Below the pieces are notes generated by a model. It searched no databases, was not told where the DNA came from, and saw only the letters and a program-made list of their open reading frames with translations. From Inhella sp. (lineage in GTDB: Bacteria; Pseudomonadota; Gammaproteobacteria; Burkholderiales; Burkholderiaceae_C), in the NCBI RefSeq assembly GCF_027532025.1, contig NZ_JAPZSY010000003.1, positions 85,843-149,842 on the forward strand: a stretch of DNA of 64,000 nucleotides. Direction: 5' to 3'. Positions 56,201-64,000 of the stretch are shown here, one piece after another (the stretch's first letter is position 1; the number at the start of each line of letters is the position of its first letter). A program made the translations under genes and the position numbers.

Positions 56201-58724
56201 CGTCGCCGCCGCGGCCGTCCAGCACGTCGTTGCCCGTGCCGCCCAACAAGAAGCTGTCGGCGACCGTCCCGCGCAGGATGTCGTTGCCTTGGCCGCCATC
56301 TGACGCATCGCCGAACATGAAGTCGACGAAGTTGTTCAGGAAGAGAGAGTTGGCCGTGGCCGCCGCCCCCTGCGGTCGCGAGCGGTCCGTCGGCGATCCG
56401 GTCAGCTGAATGCCGAATTGGCCGGGTTGCCAGTTGCGCAGGTAGAGCGTGCTGTTGGGGTCAGCCGGGTTGCTGATGGCCAGCGTGACCGATCCGTTCG
56501 CTTCCAGTTTTCGGATCTCCATGCCCGTGAACTCGGAGACCCAGGCATGCTTGTCATCGCTGTAGACAGCCGCGGTGAGCCGCTTCCCGTCGAACTCGAG
56601 CTTGTTGTCGCCCGATGCGTCTTCGATCGAGTCGGTGCCAAACCCAATCGCCTTGAAGCCGTAGGTGTCATTGCCGGCGCCACCCCGCATCAAATCTGCA
56701 CCGCCGCCACCGGTGATGGCGTCATCACCGCCGCCGCCTTCGATCAAGTCAGCGCCATCGGGGCCGAACGCCGTCGGGCTGTCACCGAGCAGCACGTCCG
56801 CCTGGTCACCGCCCTGGATGGAGTCGTTGCCGCTGCCGCCGATCAGGAGGTTGTTGGCCTGGGCGCTGCCGCGCAAAACGTCGTTGTCCAGGCCACCGTC
56901 CAGCGTGAAATTGCCAGCGCCTGCCTTCACTTCAAGCAGGTCGTTACCGCCGTCGCCGAAAAGCTGGTTGGTGTCAGCGCCGCCCTCATCAAAGAGCACG
57001 TCGTTTCCGCTGCCGCCCTTCAGCACGTCTGCACCCTGGCCGCCGATCAGGACGTCATTGCCGGCGTCGCCTTGGATGGAATCGTCACCGAGGCCACCTA
57101 GGAGCAGATCGTTGCCGACGCCGCCAATCAAAGTGTCATTGCCTTGGCCGCCGATCAGCGTGTCCGCATGCTGGCCGAGGCCCAATTCGCCAACGGCGCC
57201 GCCGTCACCTTCCAGCAAGTCAGCGCCCAAGCCGCCTTCCAGTCGGTCATTGCCAGCACCACCCTGTAGGGTGTCGCTGCCCGCATCGCCGTACAGGCGG
57301 TCGGAGTTCTTACCGCCAACGATCAGGTCGTGCTGGCGCGAACCAAAGCCAAAGATGCTGGCATCTGCATCGTGCAGCCCCTGTGTGACCAACAAGGCCG
57401 GATTGACACGGAACTCGACCCCACTGCTCCAGTCCTTGAAGGTCGCAATTCCGGTCTCAGGCCTGGCCGAGACGAAGCCCCCATTGATCGGTGTCCCAGA
57501 CTTGCCGAGCCAGCTCAGCATGGCCGCTCTGTCGTCAATCCAGAATTGGGTCAGGTTGCCCGTGCCGCTGGCTGGGTCAAAGAGACCAAGAGCCGGTTCG
57601 GTGGGCGTTTTGGTGTCGAGCAGCACCAGTGAGAGGCCTGCCAACGCGGCACGGGCGTTGACGTCGGTGCGGGCGAGGACGCGCAGCTCGGCTGCGGTTG
57701 CAATACGTGCGGCACCAGCTTTCAGTTGGGCAGTCGTCCATTGAGAGAAAAACTCGCGCGCTCGGCTGTCGAAATTCTCATCGGTCGTTTGACTGAACTT
57801 GGCCTGACCATCGCGAGCCCCATAGAGCATGTCGAGAAGGCGCTCTGGAGTAACGTCGGTAATGGTTTGGAATGCAGAAGCGACAGTGGCGTTGGTCGTG
57901 AGGTTGGCGGTCCCCTGGTTCCATGTGTAGAAGCTGTCCGGCTTAGGCACAAGCGCCAAAAGCGTTTGGATCATGGTCTGGCCGTCACGGCCAAGCTGCA
58001 GCGAAGCTTCGGCAGCTTCAGTGCTTGGCCCCCCGGCAACAGCTGCCATCAACTCGATTGTTTTTTGGGTTGCACCTCGTAGGCCGGTAGCGAACGCGCG
58101 TTGACCAAAGAGCACGTCCCGCAGATCGCTCAGGGTGTCGATAGCACCTTTGGCTCCGCCGTGGTCCATCAGCCGCCATGCTTGGTCCGAGCGGAGTAGG
58201 CCGAAAAGAAGGGCGCCGGACCAGCCCGCGTTCTTCTCTTCGAAGTCCGCTGAATCACCTTTGACTCGACCGGGCAGCCTTCCTTCGGGTGAGAACAAAA
58301 CTTCACCGACTGCCGTCGCGTCCGCGAAGGCTATGCGGCTAATGTCGGGTACTTGACCCCTTGGCCAGCCCTTTGCCACATTTACACCGAGCAAGTCGTC
58401 CAGCAAGTTGCTTGCAACTGCATCAGAAGCGTTCTGCATTTGCAGATCAGTTATCTGGGTCCCGTATCGCAGCAAAGATTGCTTGTCGGTGTACTGGCGA
58501 ATCAATGCCGACATGGAGCCTCGGCCAGCGTTCGCCTCGGTGGCACCCCGCAACCACAGCAGAGCCGAGTCGGAGGCTTCAACCCCTTTGCTGACCAAGA
58601 GATTGGCTAGCCAGGCATAGATCGGCGCATAAGCGCCGAATGCTTCTGCACGTTTCAGTGCATCGGCCGTGGCTCGCATTGCGGCCAGCGTGGCCAACTC
58701 ATCGTTTGTTAGGTAAATGAACAC
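47241..58724 (-). CDS. Giant RTX protein with embedded serralysin-type metalloprotease domain
   Basis: About 3,828 residues. GTG 58724 is preferred, having GAGAAAG 7 bases before; a TTG at 58730 overlaps the upstream stop. The first 450 residues form a helical domain of unknown type ([20 protein letters not shown]). RTX nonapeptide blocks ([11 protein letters not shown] and similar) start near 470 and recur to the end, binding calcium. At about 1430-1600 lies an M10 metalloprotease domain: [11 protein letters not shown] (from about 1538) with the three zinc His, then a Met-turn in NSVMSYT. The last third has long near-identical repeats. The C-terminus ([13 protein letters not shown]) should carry the type I secretion signal. 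Calcium-dependent folding outside the cell is expected. Confidence 0.88.
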   Translation of the reverse strand: MFIYLTNDELATLAAMRATADALKRAEAFGAYAPIYAWLANLLVSKGVEASDSALLWLRGATEANAGRGSMSALIRQYTDKQSLLRYGTQITDLQMQNASDAVASNLLDDLLGVNVAKGWPRGQVPDISRIAFADATAVGEVLFSPEGRLPGRVKGDSADFEEKNAGWSGALLFGLLRSDQAWRLMDHGGAKGAIDTLSDLRDVLFGQRAFATGLRGATQKTIELMAAVAGGPSTEAAEASLQLGRDGQTMIQTLLALVPKPDSFYTWNQGTANLTTNATVASAFQTITDVTPERLLDMLYGARDGQAKFSQTTDENFDSRAREFFSQWTTAQLKAGAARIATAAELRVLARTDVNARAALAGLSLVLLDTKTPTEPALGLFDPASGTGNLTQFWIDDRAAMLSWLGKSGTPINGGFVSARPETGIATFKDWSSGVEFRVNPALLVTQGLHDADASIFGFGSRQHDLIVGGKNSDRLYGDAGSDTLQGGAGNDRLEGGLGADLLEGDGGAVGELGLGQHADTLIGGQGNDTLIGGVGNDLLLGGLGDDSIQGDAGNDVLIGGQGADVLKGGSGNDVLFDEGGADTNQLFGDGGNDLLEVKAGAGNFTLDGGLDNDVLRGSAQANNLLIGGSGNDSIQGGDQADVLLGDSPTAFGPDGADLIEGGGGDDAITGGGGADLMRGGAGNDTYGFKAIGFGTDSIEDASGDNKLEFDGKRLTAAVYSDDKHAWVSEFTGMEIRKLEANGSVTLAISNPADPNSTLYLRNWQPGQFGIQLTGSPTDRSRPQGAAATANSLFLNNFVDFMFGDASDGGQGNDILRGTVADSFLLGGTGNDVLDGRGGDDWLEGGDGTDFILTGDGKDVAYGGVGNDILRAGGMFDMIRATTIGSGEVALFWQAGAWADDWLMTDADTSTPFSYRYLSTTYTNKPHPELAVFNIAFSPKLVTTPSGSTYMWWNNPDSVDASLEPSLDITVTIGDSENVTRNADLDRAPTANLGKALTFPLNYGYGGNMLPPGTNTQGALLYGGEGNDAVYGANNHDRLFGDGGNDLLVGYDGDDELSGGAGNDELSGGAGRDSLSGGTEADTLVGGYGADMLDGGSGDDKLVGDAPFLEGTTSYPAGLDKARMGGDFLNGGAGNDTLWGDHGDDYLYGGTENDTLYGGEGNDHAFGEANDDELWGGKGGDLLDGGAGKDVLYGGDDGDHLMGGAGSDRLQGEAGNDILDGGTEDDNLFGGGGDDYLKGGAGRDLMWGDVGETADGADILEGGAGNDQMFGGAFSDTYVFSVGDGQDLISDNGGDGSRNAIVFKFGSSEVRSLVREGSDLLINYGTTDQVRVSGYYGTDAFGLGYQGSGAQAIDQGDAQARIAEIRFEDGTVWGTSDILARAPAPTTSELPVDPYQSLESLYFVNALLSREEVRAHGKKTLTYSFATSTDPAVTGFYLYTDAQKQAVREALSRFSDVLDLSFVELADGADADLSFHMDDLMSESMGGFAGYANPGTGEVHLNSDLYSATRTNEFGQTETRRTLAVGTEGFEVLLHEIGHVLGLKHPFEMPMLPVAENSTANSVMSYTRSGAPATGLAAFDIAALQYHFGVPQSVGAGNTTHTFGPRWIQDSGGTDLFDASAETQAVSVDLTPGSWIYRGAKQASILSADQAFIGFGTHIENATGGAGDDTLRGNDGANLLVGGLGADLLRGGQGADTLQGGEGNDTLGGQAGADQLIGGLGSDTYEWDSTDGSDVIVETNTVNGEVDTVQLGSALTPANVVITRAGNDLVVRNRDGLEQLTVTGHFDGKSIEALRFADGTVWNQAEIANRVFLALTGTDASETIFGNPGADLINAQGGSDTVYAQAGQDTVYGGAGNDNLYGAAGNDVLDGGTGSDNLDGGDGDDRLIDGESMSGGAGNDTFELSVFPVTGEVTIHDLDGANALVLPQGITPSNLRMVHDGAGNLRLTVGNGTVVLRQAVTTPTNSKIDLRFQDGTVWVGASLADRARSAGLTEGADSLTGFNWAETINSLGGNDTINAYGGNDSLDGGEGNDSLFGASGHDYVAGGAGADVIWGDDSTNYAYDTANDTLEGGQGNDSLFGGAGDDVYVVSLDSGVDTITELSGNDRIAFGAGITPAQVQLMRYGNDLYVAYGPTAGHVRVLNHFAASTNTVDQISFQDGTVWDAAAINSRISNTSVQNAMVGTAADDVFVVDHPNDTVTEAANQGRDRIESSFTWFLPPNVEDLTLTGVLAVDGYGNELSNRIVGNDASNRLASRDGADTLLGGKGDDYYDIRRNAGYNTVSTPSLVVVVELSDEGTDTVLINTNLYTLPSNVENLDLEPSYRFRVIDGFYVRDSFVGNSGSNAINASAITNFVMLDGGAGADTLIGGKKNNYYKVDNTGDVLLSNWSTALDTVESSVSWTLGIGFENLRLVGSNAIDGRGNVGANLLDGSTNTGANRLVGGDGNDSYVLGQGDFVEESLNGGNDFVTLSIGQVGVYRVGDIANVEGLGLASNMGASTVLGGLGNDSLSGSGQHSTVDAGDGDDYLSDQVLPLSKDIFNTHDEFLASPGVSAQSDTLRGGAGNDVLVSRGGGDVLVGGLGNDTIQVDWHISQNSAIVQFDRGDGADVIVNNRQTNIQVRGWLFADISVVADGNGLVVSFGPGADKLTIVEGRFNFLLTLEDGSSLNPAAMAALARSQANGNRGTADADFLVGTNAADTLASLGGDDTLQGFGGDDHLDGGEGLNAIYGGDGNDTLIGGSGRDTIEGGAGDDFIDGKAGGAEHVYQQLSGGTGRDTIMGGDNSDLIFGGDGDDNIQGGLGNDYLLGELGNDTLSGAGGNDVVDGGEGDDLVIGDEGSDTLRGGEGADTLQGGAGDDTYDSWIGGPDVIRFGRGDGADTVHAGIATIELGAGIYADDITLQRIGSSEDVRLSINGTTDSILMVRFMVWNSPFGQVRFADGTIWSRDFLIEKMSTIRGTATADNLVGSAGNDRLLGLEGNDTLSGAAGNDTLDGGAGTDRLVGGTGNDVFIVDASTDVVVENAGEGDWDSVQSSATYTLPSNVEALELTGSANINGTGNGLNNQLYGNAGNNVLNGGTGADYMAGGLGDDSYMVDAVQVFDQFGQVSGDDVYEEEGQGTDSVSSTVSYVLPTWVENLTLTGTLNTTGTGNELTNVLVGNAGANTLRGNAGNDTLDGGAGIDTLIGGTGDDSYVVDSSSDVITEALNEGIDSVSASASYTLSSNIERLTLTGSNALNATGNALNNTLVGNAGANRIDGGAGLDTMTGGAGNDVYVVDNAGDVVTELAGGGADKVEASVSYTLGAEVESLTLMGTGPINGTGNALANTLTGNSGSNRLDGGLGIDTLVGGAGDDTYVVDVVGDVVTEAANGGIDTVETGISYTLGAEVERLVLTGTAEVNGTGNGLANTLTGNIGNNRLNGGAGIDSMAGGAGNDTYVVDVAGDVVTEAANGGIDTVETGITYTLGAEVERLVLTGTGAVNGTGNALANTLTGNSGANRLTGGAGDDTLDGGLGKDSLVGGTGNDTYRVNQADDVITEAANEGTDTVLSDVTWTLGANLENLSLQGTGALNGTGNALANILTGNSGANTLTGGAGDDTLDGGLGKDSLVGGTGNDTYRVNQADDVINEAANEGTDTVLSDVTWTLGANLENLSLQGTGALNGTGNALANRLTGNSGNNTFNGGDGADTLDGGAGNDSLIGGTGGDTYRFGRGSGLDRISENDTAANVLDWVEFGSNVLQSDVRFVRNANALEIRINGTADVMTMENWFLGNQHKVERFKFSDASVLTDAQVAGLVQAMAAFDVPAVQTFSAGNQEEGSRRHQGLAVSGLA
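47760..48783 (-). repeat. Tandem long repeats within the RTX gene
   Basis: A 270-bp unit (90 residues) starts at about 47760 and again at 48030 with few changes. Next to it, 243-bp units (81 residues) repeat from about 48298. Each unit carries YVVD or YRVN, GxDTVxS, YTLGAxVExLxLTG, NGTGNxLAN and an RTX stretch. Such repeats expand and contract by recombination, so assembly here may be error-prone and the protein length may vary among strains. Confidence 0.8.
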
Positions 58725-58726
58725 GT

Positions 58727-59494
58727 TCAAACTTTCTCAGTCAATTCAAGAATTCGGATCACTTCGTCAAAGAGCTCGGGCCAGGATTCACACACATGCC
58801 CACGACGAATGAGCACTTCAACAAAAATGCCATCTCGCCAAATGAAGCCTGCGCCGGCGCCACCTTTGGCTGGGTTTAGGGGATCGACGTCGCATCCCAA
58901 AGTCGGAGGCAACCCTTCTGGGGTGCGCCGGGCCGTTGCGACGTAGGTCAACGCCAGGTCCCTGTTGCGCTCCCGCGTGAACGGATGTAAATCGAAGTAC
59001 TGGATCCGATCCAGCCCGGGCCGGACGGTTTCCCTGCTAACAACCCGGCCGTCCTGCTCAGCCAGTTCGATGGCTCGATACCCACGTGGCTCCGGTGGTA
59101 TGTCATACGACCGAATCTGCAATTGGATACTCCAGTCATTTGGATCATGCTTGGTAGGGTCCCGCCCCTGTGGTGTCCTGCTAGGCCACTTGAACTTCAT
59201 CCCGAAGTGCGCGTCGTAATCCCTGGGAACCAGGAACCAGTGGTTGTTCCACTTTTGGAGCGCGTGCTTGTTGTAGTCAACCTTCAGCCCGGCGGGCGGC
59301 TTCTCGCCGCAATGCACGCTGTCACGGCAAAGCACCTCCTGCCTCTCCGCCTCCGCTTTCAAACGCGCAGCTGTCTTGGCTTCTTGCTCCGCACTAGGCT
59401 TGCAACCAAGCAAAGCGAACACCATCAGCGTGAGACAACCTTTAACGATGTGCTGTCGAAACTGTGCTTGCGGCTGTATGGAACTGCGACTCAT
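58727..59494 (-). CDS. Lipoprotein encoded between the glycosyltransferase and the RTX protease
   Basis: 255 residues with lipobox FALLGC (Cys about 31). The mature part is beta-rich with scattered Cys ([26 protein letters not shown]), which may form disulfides. It is coupled by 4-bp overlap to the glycosyltransferase, and its stop overlaps a possible RTX start. Serralysin operons usually carry a small periplasmic inhibitor; this one is larger and lipid-anchored, but sits in the equivalent place. Some type VI immunity lipoproteins have a similar look. Inhibitor or immunity role is my inference; I recognise no named domain. Confidence 0.7.
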   Translation of the reverse strand: MSRSSIQPQAQFRQHIVKGCLTLMVFALLGCKPSAEQEAKTAARLKAEAERQEVLCRDSVHCGEKPPAGLKVDYNKHALQKWNNHWFLVPRDYDAHFGMKFKWPSRTPQGRDPTKHDPNDWSIQLQIRSYDIPPEPRGYRAIELAEQDGRVVSRETVRPGLDRIQYFDLHPFTRERNRDLALTYVATARRTPEGLPPTLGCDVDPLNPAKGGAGAGFIWRDGIFVEVLIRRGHVCESWPELFDEVIRILELTEKV

Positions 59495-60846
59495 CCGGCG
59501 ACTCCAGAAGTTGAAAGTGATTTGCGTTCATTGCTTGTTGCCCAAGCAGGTGCATCGAACCGCTGCGGCGCATCTGCGACCGCGCGCTCTTGGCGGACCT
59601 TGTGTAGGGAAGCAGATGGTGTTGGCTCGACGATTTGCGCTTCAAAACCCTTGCGCCCGCGCTCGCGCTTCAGCATTTGCGCACTGCTGCGAGCCTCTAG
59701 GCGAAGGGGTTGCGACGACGACAAGGGGCTGTCGAGCGCCTCTCGCAATGCCGCTGCAACAAGGCTGCTGCTTGTCGTGGAAACCAAGCGACCCGAGCGT
59801 CCATCGCTGAGCACTTCCCTCACTGGTGCCGTATCCCCCGCCACCATCAAGCATCCCGTGGCCATCGCCTCCAGGCAGCTCCAGCTGAGCACGAAGGGAT
59901 ACGTCAGATACACATGTTCGCTGCTGACCTGCAGCACGCGCTTGTAGTCGGCATAGGGCACCTTGCCCAAGAAATGCGTCCGCGTAGGGTCCAGATGGCT
60001 GCCCACCTCCGCCAGCATCTTGTCCTTCCAACACTTCGCGCCCTTGGGTTGAGAGCCGTAGCTGACGTTGTCACCCCCGACGATCAGCACGTGTGCATTC
60101 CTTTGCGCCTTCTGCACCGCTGGCAGCGCCCGCATGAAGGTGTGGAAGCCCCGGTAAGGCTCCAGGTTGCGCGCAACGTAGGTGATGACAGGCTTGTTCG
60201 GGTCGTTGGCCCAGAGCACTTCGCCGCTGGGCGTCTTGAAGACGGCGTTGGGGTCTGGCCCCAAGTTCTCCGTGTCGATGCCCTCATGCGCCACCACGAT
60301 CTTGTCCAGGTAGGCCTTCGGGTGCTGTGCCTTCTGCCAGTGCGTGGGGCTGATGCCCACGTCGCAGTTGTTGAGGTTGAGCAGGTGCAGCGCGTTCCAG
60401 GAACGGATGCGGGTGCGGTCGTCAAAACTGGCCGGGAACTCGGGGTCGAAGCCGATGTCGGCCCCTTCGCTGTTGTAGAACCACTCGCAGTAGTGCACCA
60501 AGCGGGCGTCGGGGAAGACGTCCTTGGCGTAGAGCGTTTCGCCCCAGCCGGGGTGGGCCAAGATGGTGTCGGGCGCCCAGCCCTTCTTCTTGAGCTGCAA
60601 GAGGATGCGCGCCACCGCCTGGCCGTGCAGCACGGCGTCTTCCATGCGGCGCAGGTAAGGGTGCTGGTCTTTGCCCACGGGGCGGTGGGGCTTGTAGCGG
60701 ATGAGTTTGAAACCCGGAGAGCTGGGCAAGCCGGGCGCTGTGTCGCGCCCGATGCCGATCACATCCCAGCCCGGCGTGGCTGCCCACTCGGCCGCCATGT
60801 GCTTGAACTGGCCAGGGAAGTTCTGATGAATGATCAGCAGACGCAT
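59491..60846 (-). CDS. GT4-type glycosyltransferase in the secretion operon
   Basis: 451 residues from ATG 60846, which has AAGGAA at good distance; a GTG two codons earlier overlaps the hlyD stop. MRLLIIHQNFPGQFKHMA opens a GT-B N-terminal domain. The C-terminal nucleotide-sugar domain has NLEPYRGFHTFMRALP, HVLIVGGDN and the acceptor/donor motif LSWSCLEAMATGCLMV with the retaining-type Glu. It is cytosolic. Its place between adaptor and substrate genes points to glycosylation of the RTX protein or of the surface that holds it. The tail after about 385 is low-complexity. Confidence 0.82.
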   Translation of the reverse strand: MRLLIIHQNFPGQFKHMAAEWAATPGWDVIGIGRDTAPGLPSSPGFKLIRYKPHRPVGKDQHPYLRRMEDAVLHGQAVARILLQLKKKGWAPDTILAHPGWGETLYAKDVFPDARLVHYCEWFYNSEGADIGFDPEFPASFDDRTRIRSWNALHLLNLNNCDVGISPTHWQKAQHPKAYLDKIVVAHEGIDTENLGPDPNAVFKTPSGEVLWANDPNKPVITYVARNLEPYRGFHTFMRALPAVQKAQRNAHVLIVGGDNVSYGSQPKGAKCWKDKMLAEVGSHLDPTRTHFLGKVPYADYKRVLQVSSEHVYLTYPFVLSWSCLEAMATGCLMVAGDTAPVREVLSDGRSGRLVSTTSSSLVAAALREALDSPLSSSQPLRLEARSSAQMLKRERGRKGFEAQIVEPTPSASLHKVRQERAVADAPQRFDAPAWATSNERKSLSTSGVAG

Positions 60847-60848
60847 GT

Positions 60849-62285
60849 TCACCGTTCCTTCGCAGCTTCATCCGCATGCTGCTGAATCGGGTTCAGTAGG
60901 TAACTGATGGCCCGCCGCTTGCCGGTCTTGACCTCGGCCGTGAGGTTCATGCCGGGGCTCAATCGGATGCTCTTGCCCTCCACCGTCATCGCGCTCTTGT
61001 CCAGCTTGAGCGTGGCCATGAACAGCGCACCGCGCTTCTCATCCGGCACCGCATCGGCGCTGATGCGCGTGACCGTGGCCGGCACAGTGCCGTAGCGGGT
61101 GAAGGGGAAGGTTTCCAGCTTCACTTCCGCTTGCTGCCCCACCTTCACAAACCCAATGTCCTTGTTCTCCAGCGCCACCTCAGCGGTCACTTCGGCTTCT
61201 TCAGGCACCAGCACCAAGAGCACTTGCGCCGGGGTGACCACGCCGCCAGCGGTGTGCACCGCCAGTTGCTGCACGGTGCCGGCCACGGGCGCGGTGAGTT
61301 GGGTGAGCAGTTGCCGCTGGCTGGCCTTGGTGCCTTCTTCTTGCAGCTGGGCCACCTTGAGCCGGGCCTGGGCTTGGCGTTCGCTCAAACTGCGCTGCAG
61401 CTCAGCCCGGTAGCTGGCTTGGTTGCTGCGCGCTTCCATCACCGCGGCCTGGGCTTCCATTTGGCGGGCTTGGGCGGTGGCCAGGTCGCGTTCCAGCTCA
61501 ATGCGCTCGCGTTTGCGGTCTTGCGTGGCGTGGCTGCCCATGAAGCCTTGGTTGGCGAGGTTTTGGTAATCCTCTTCACGGGCCTGGGCCAGGGGCAAGG
61601 TGCTGCGCAGCTTGGCGGTGACTTGCTCGGCGGTTTGGCGCTCGGCTTCGCGGCGGCTGGCTTCGGCGTTGAGCTTGGCGAGCTTGGCTTGGATCTCGGC
61701 CCATTCGGTTTGGAGTTGGGCTTGAATTGCTTCGGGGCTCAGTTCGTGTGCGGCCAGCTTGGGGGTTTGACCTGCTACCAGGGCAGCCAGCAAGGCTTGG
61801 GTGCGCAGTGCTTCGCTCTGGGCTGACTCGCGTTCTTGGGTGACCCGGCTGGCGTCGGCCCCTTGCAAGGTGCTGTCCAGCTCGATGAGCAATTGCCCGG
61901 CCTGCACGCGGTCGCCGTCCTTCACGTGGATGGCTTTGACGCTGCTGGTCTCCAGCGGCTGGATGGTCTTGGTGCGCTCACTGACGATGACGCGACCTTG
62001 GGCGACGGCCACGATGTCCAGCATGCCGAGCAGGCTCCAGATGAGCGCGATGCTGAACAGCGCGCAGATGGCCATCATGAAGCGGCGCGGTGCTGGGTGC
62101 GGCGGGGTCTCTTGGAGTGCCAGCGCGGCGGGCAAGAAGGCTTGCTCGTCGGTCATGCGCTTGGGGCCAGCAAGTTCGTCGCGGGCGGCCCAGGCGGCTT
62201 TGAAGATGGCGGCGTAGCGCTGCAGCAGCTCGATGAAGGGATGGGGCGGCTTGGCTTGGGCTTCTGCGTTCACTGCGGTGCTCAT
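60849..62285 (-). CDS. Type I secretion membrane fusion protein, HlyD family
   Basis: 478 residues from ATG 62285, overlapping the ABC gene by 4 bp. A cytosolic N-terminus (1-70) is followed by one membrane helix ([20 protein letters not shown]), a lipoyl half-motif ([22 protein letters not shown]), a long coiled coil (about 165-310), the second half ([21 protein letters not shown]) and the beta-barrel end ([15 protein letters not shown]), typical of HlyD. It bridges the inner-membrane transporter to TolC. No tolC-like gene is in the window. Confidence 0.9.
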   Translation of the reverse strand: MSTAVNAEAQAKPPHPFIELLQRYAAIFKAAWAARDELAGPKRMTDEQAFLPAALALQETPPHPAPRRFMMAICALFSIALIWSLLGMLDIVAVAQGRVIVSERTKTIQPLETSSVKAIHVKDGDRVQAGQLLIELDSTLQGADASRVTQERESAQSEALRTQALLAALVAGQTPKLAAHELSPEAIQAQLQTEWAEIQAKLAKLNAEASRREAERQTAEQVTAKLRSTLPLAQAREEDYQNLANQGFMGSHATQDRKRERIELERDLATAQARQMEAQAAVMEARSNQASYRAELQRSLSERQAQARLKVAQLQEEGTKASQRQLLTQLTAPVAGTVQQLAVHTAGGVVTPAQVLLVLVPEEAEVTAEVALENKDIGFVKVGQQAEVKLETFPFTRYGTVPATVTRISADAVPDEKRGALFMATLKLDKSAMTVEGKSIRLSPGMNLTAEVKTGKRRAISYLLNPIQQHADEAAKER

Positions 62286-63861
62286 TCCGGCGCTCCTTCT
62301 TGCTGCACGCGCCACAGGTGGGCGTAAATGCCCTGGGGCATGTCGAGCAGTTCGTCGTGCGTGCCGCTCTCCACGATGCGTCCCTTGTCCATGGCAATGA
62401 TGCGGTGCGCTTGGCGCACAGCACTCAAGCGGTGGGCAATGATGAAGACAGTGCGGCCCTGGCAGATGTGCCGCATATTGCGCTGGATGATGGCTTCGCT
62501 CTCGTAGTCGAGCGCGCTGGTGGCTTCGTCAAAAATCAGGATGCGCGGGTTGCTGAAGAGGGCCCGGGCAATGGCAATGCGCTGGCGCTGGCCGCCGCTG
62601 AGCAGGCTGCCTTGTTCACCCACATTGGTGTCGTAGCCTTCGGCCAGCTCGCCAATGAATTCGTGGGCCCCAGCCATTCGGGCGGCTTGGATGACGGCTT
62701 CGAGCGGTGCGGCCGGGTCGGCAATGGCAATGTTCTCGCGCACGCTGCGGTTGAAGAGCATGTTCTCTTGCAGCACCACGCCCACTTGGCGGCGCAACTG
62801 GGCGGCGTCAATGAGGGCGATGTCTTGGCCGTCCACGCGGATGTGGCCGGCTTCGGGCACGTAAAGGCGCTGGATGAGCTTGGTGAGCGTGCTCTTGCCC
62901 GAGCCGGAGCGGCCGACGATGCCGATGACTTGGCCGGGTTGCACGTCGAGGTTGACGGCGTGCAGCACGGGTGCGGTATCGGGGCGGTAGCGGAAGGTGA
63001 CGTCTTCCAGCGTGACGCGGCCTTGCACGCGGGGCAGCGGGCTGGCGCTCTTGGGCGGCAGCTCGGTGCGGGTGTTCAGGATGTCGCCAAGCCGGTCCAT
63101 GCTGATGCCGGTTTGCTGGAAGTCGGTCCACATCTGCGCGATGCGCATGATGGGCTGGGACACCCGGCCGGCGAACATGTTGAAGGCCACGAACATGCCG
63201 ACGGTGAGCTGGCCTTCCATCACCAAATGCGCGCCAAACCACAGCGTGGCGGCGTTGATGAGCTTGCCGATGAGGTTGATGCCCTCGTGCCCGTAGCTGG
63301 CCAGGGTGCTGGTGCGGAAGCTGGCAGAGACGTAGGCGGCGAGTTGCTGGTCCCAGGTGCGGGCCATTTGCGGCTCCAAGGCGCTGGCCTTGACGGTTTG
63401 GATGCCGGTGACGGTTTCGACGAGCAAGCTCTGGTTCTCGGCGCCGCGGGCGAACTTCTCGTCGAGCCGGGCACGCAAGAGCGGCACCAGGGTGAGGCTG
63501 AGGATGATGTACAGCGGCAGGGACGCCAGCACGATGAGCGTGAGCTGTACGCTGTAGAAGAACATCACCGCGATGAAGACGACGCTGAAGAGCAAGTCCA
63601 GCACCAGGGTGAGCGCATTGCCGGTCAGGAAGGCGCGGATGTTCTCCAGCTCCCGCACGCGGGCCACTGAATCGCCCACTCTGCGCGCTTGGAAGTAGGC
63701 GAGTGGAAGTGCTAGTAGGTGGCGGAACAGCTTGGCACCCAGCTCCACATCAATGCGGCTGGTGGTGTGGGTGAACACATAGGTGCGCAGCAGGTTCAGG
63801 ATGCTCTCGAACATCACCACGACGACGAGGCCGATGACGAGCACGTCCAGCGTGCTCATGC
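62282..63861 (-). CDS. Type I secretion ABC transporter (HlyB type), 5' end cut off
   Basis: About 526 codons of HlyB-type sequence: the later membrane segments ([53 protein letters not shown]) and an ATPase domain with Walker [26 protein letters not shown] and [11 protein letters not shown]. Full HlyB proteins have about 710 residues. The N-terminal C39-like region and first membrane segments are missing. Similarity begins right at the MSTLDVL codons, where the sequence turns into insertion-element end. An in-frame ATG at 63934 lies in that element, so any product would lack about 190 residues and probably not work. Confidence 0.85.
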
Positions 63862-64000
63862 TGTCAATGGCACCGAACTTTTCCCCATTTCGGGCCAACG
63901 AATTTTCCCCACCCTGGTTTCGGTGGGACCTCATCCCGCTCAGGAGGCGATGGGGGCCTTTCTGGGGCGACCTGGCCCACGCTTGACGGGAGCTGGCCCG
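63862..64000. mobile_element. End of an IS21-family-like insertion sequence
   Basis: The plus strand from 63862 begins TGTCAATGGCACCGAACTTT and contains two related subterminal blocks (AACTTTTCCCCATTTCGG and AATTTTCCCCACCCTGGTTT). A TG-start with repeated short blocks of this style is typical of IS21-family ends. It starts exactly where HlyB similarity stops and continues beyond the window. The transposase genes are not in view, so the family call is from the end sequence alone. Confidence 0.65.

Noticed and set aside
47241..58724. Regularly spaced short repeats that could be taken for a CRISPR array
   Set aside because: The repeats are coding nonapeptide and 80-90 residue units in one open frame, with codon-level variation and no spacers.

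Overview
The window is 64 kb of high-GC DNA with tightly packed genes, many ATGA/GTGA start-stop overlaps, frequent GTG starts and very long open shadow frames. The gene families (a GtsA-like glucose ABC transporter, a TctD/TctE-type sensor pair, GspA/GspB, many DUF and VOC proteins, an RTX/type I secretion operon) suggest a betaproteobacterium of the order Burkholderiales, probably in the Sphaerotilaceae/Comamonadaceae range. That placement is inference from protein style; no rRNA or tRNA is visible.

Layout. 0-5.5 kb: a gene fragment at the left edge, a small secreted protein, a DUF1697 gene, a peptidase-S41 homologue that has lost its catalytic residues, and a run of small membrane proteins and a lipoprotein. 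5.5-9.2 kb: gene fragments, a striking 30-bp palindrome and two large secreted proteins of unknown role. 9.2-13.9 kb: an SPFH/band-7 protein divergent from a response regulator/histidine kinase pair, then a TlpA-like thioredoxin. 13.9-19.4 kb: a glucose-type ABC importer (gtsA-D) with a LamB-family porin and an internal terminator. 19.6-24.5 kb: VOC proteins, small membrane proteins, a DUF4188 protein, an NAD(P)-binding protein divergent from a LysR regulator, and an Hsp20 with a sigma-32-like promoter. 24.8-30.9 kb: a membrane-anchored coiled-coil receiver protein, a TctD/TctE-type two-component pair, an esterase, a CpcT/CpeT-like lipoprotein and an Mrr endonuclease. 31-36.6 kb: an ABC importer without a binding protein, gspA-gspB, and queE with a three-domain queD. 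36.7-46.9 kb: two tandem propeller/Y_Y_Y/GGDEF diguanylate cyclases, a PQQ-type sugar dehydrogenase, a TonB receptor and a HutD protein.

47-64 kb holds the most unusual locus, all on the minus strand and translationally coupled: a type I secretion ABC transporter, an HlyD-type adaptor, a GT4-like glycosyltransferase, a lipoprotein, and an RTX protein of about 3,828 residues with a serralysin-type zinc protease domain embedded between calcium-binding repeats. This looks like a dedicated secretion operon for a giant, possibly glycosylated metalloprotease, with a lipoprotein as candidate inhibitor or immunity factor. The 5' end of the transporter gene is cut at about 63,862 by what looks like the end of an IS21-family element, so the system may be newly inactivated in this strain.

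Other leads: the inactive S41 protein, the triple-domain QueD with catalytic residues spread over the domains, the membrane-bound receiver protein, and two places where the end of a nearby gene has been copied (5' end of DUF1697 at 2,973-3,084; 3' end of the SH3-domain gene at 5,621-5,777).
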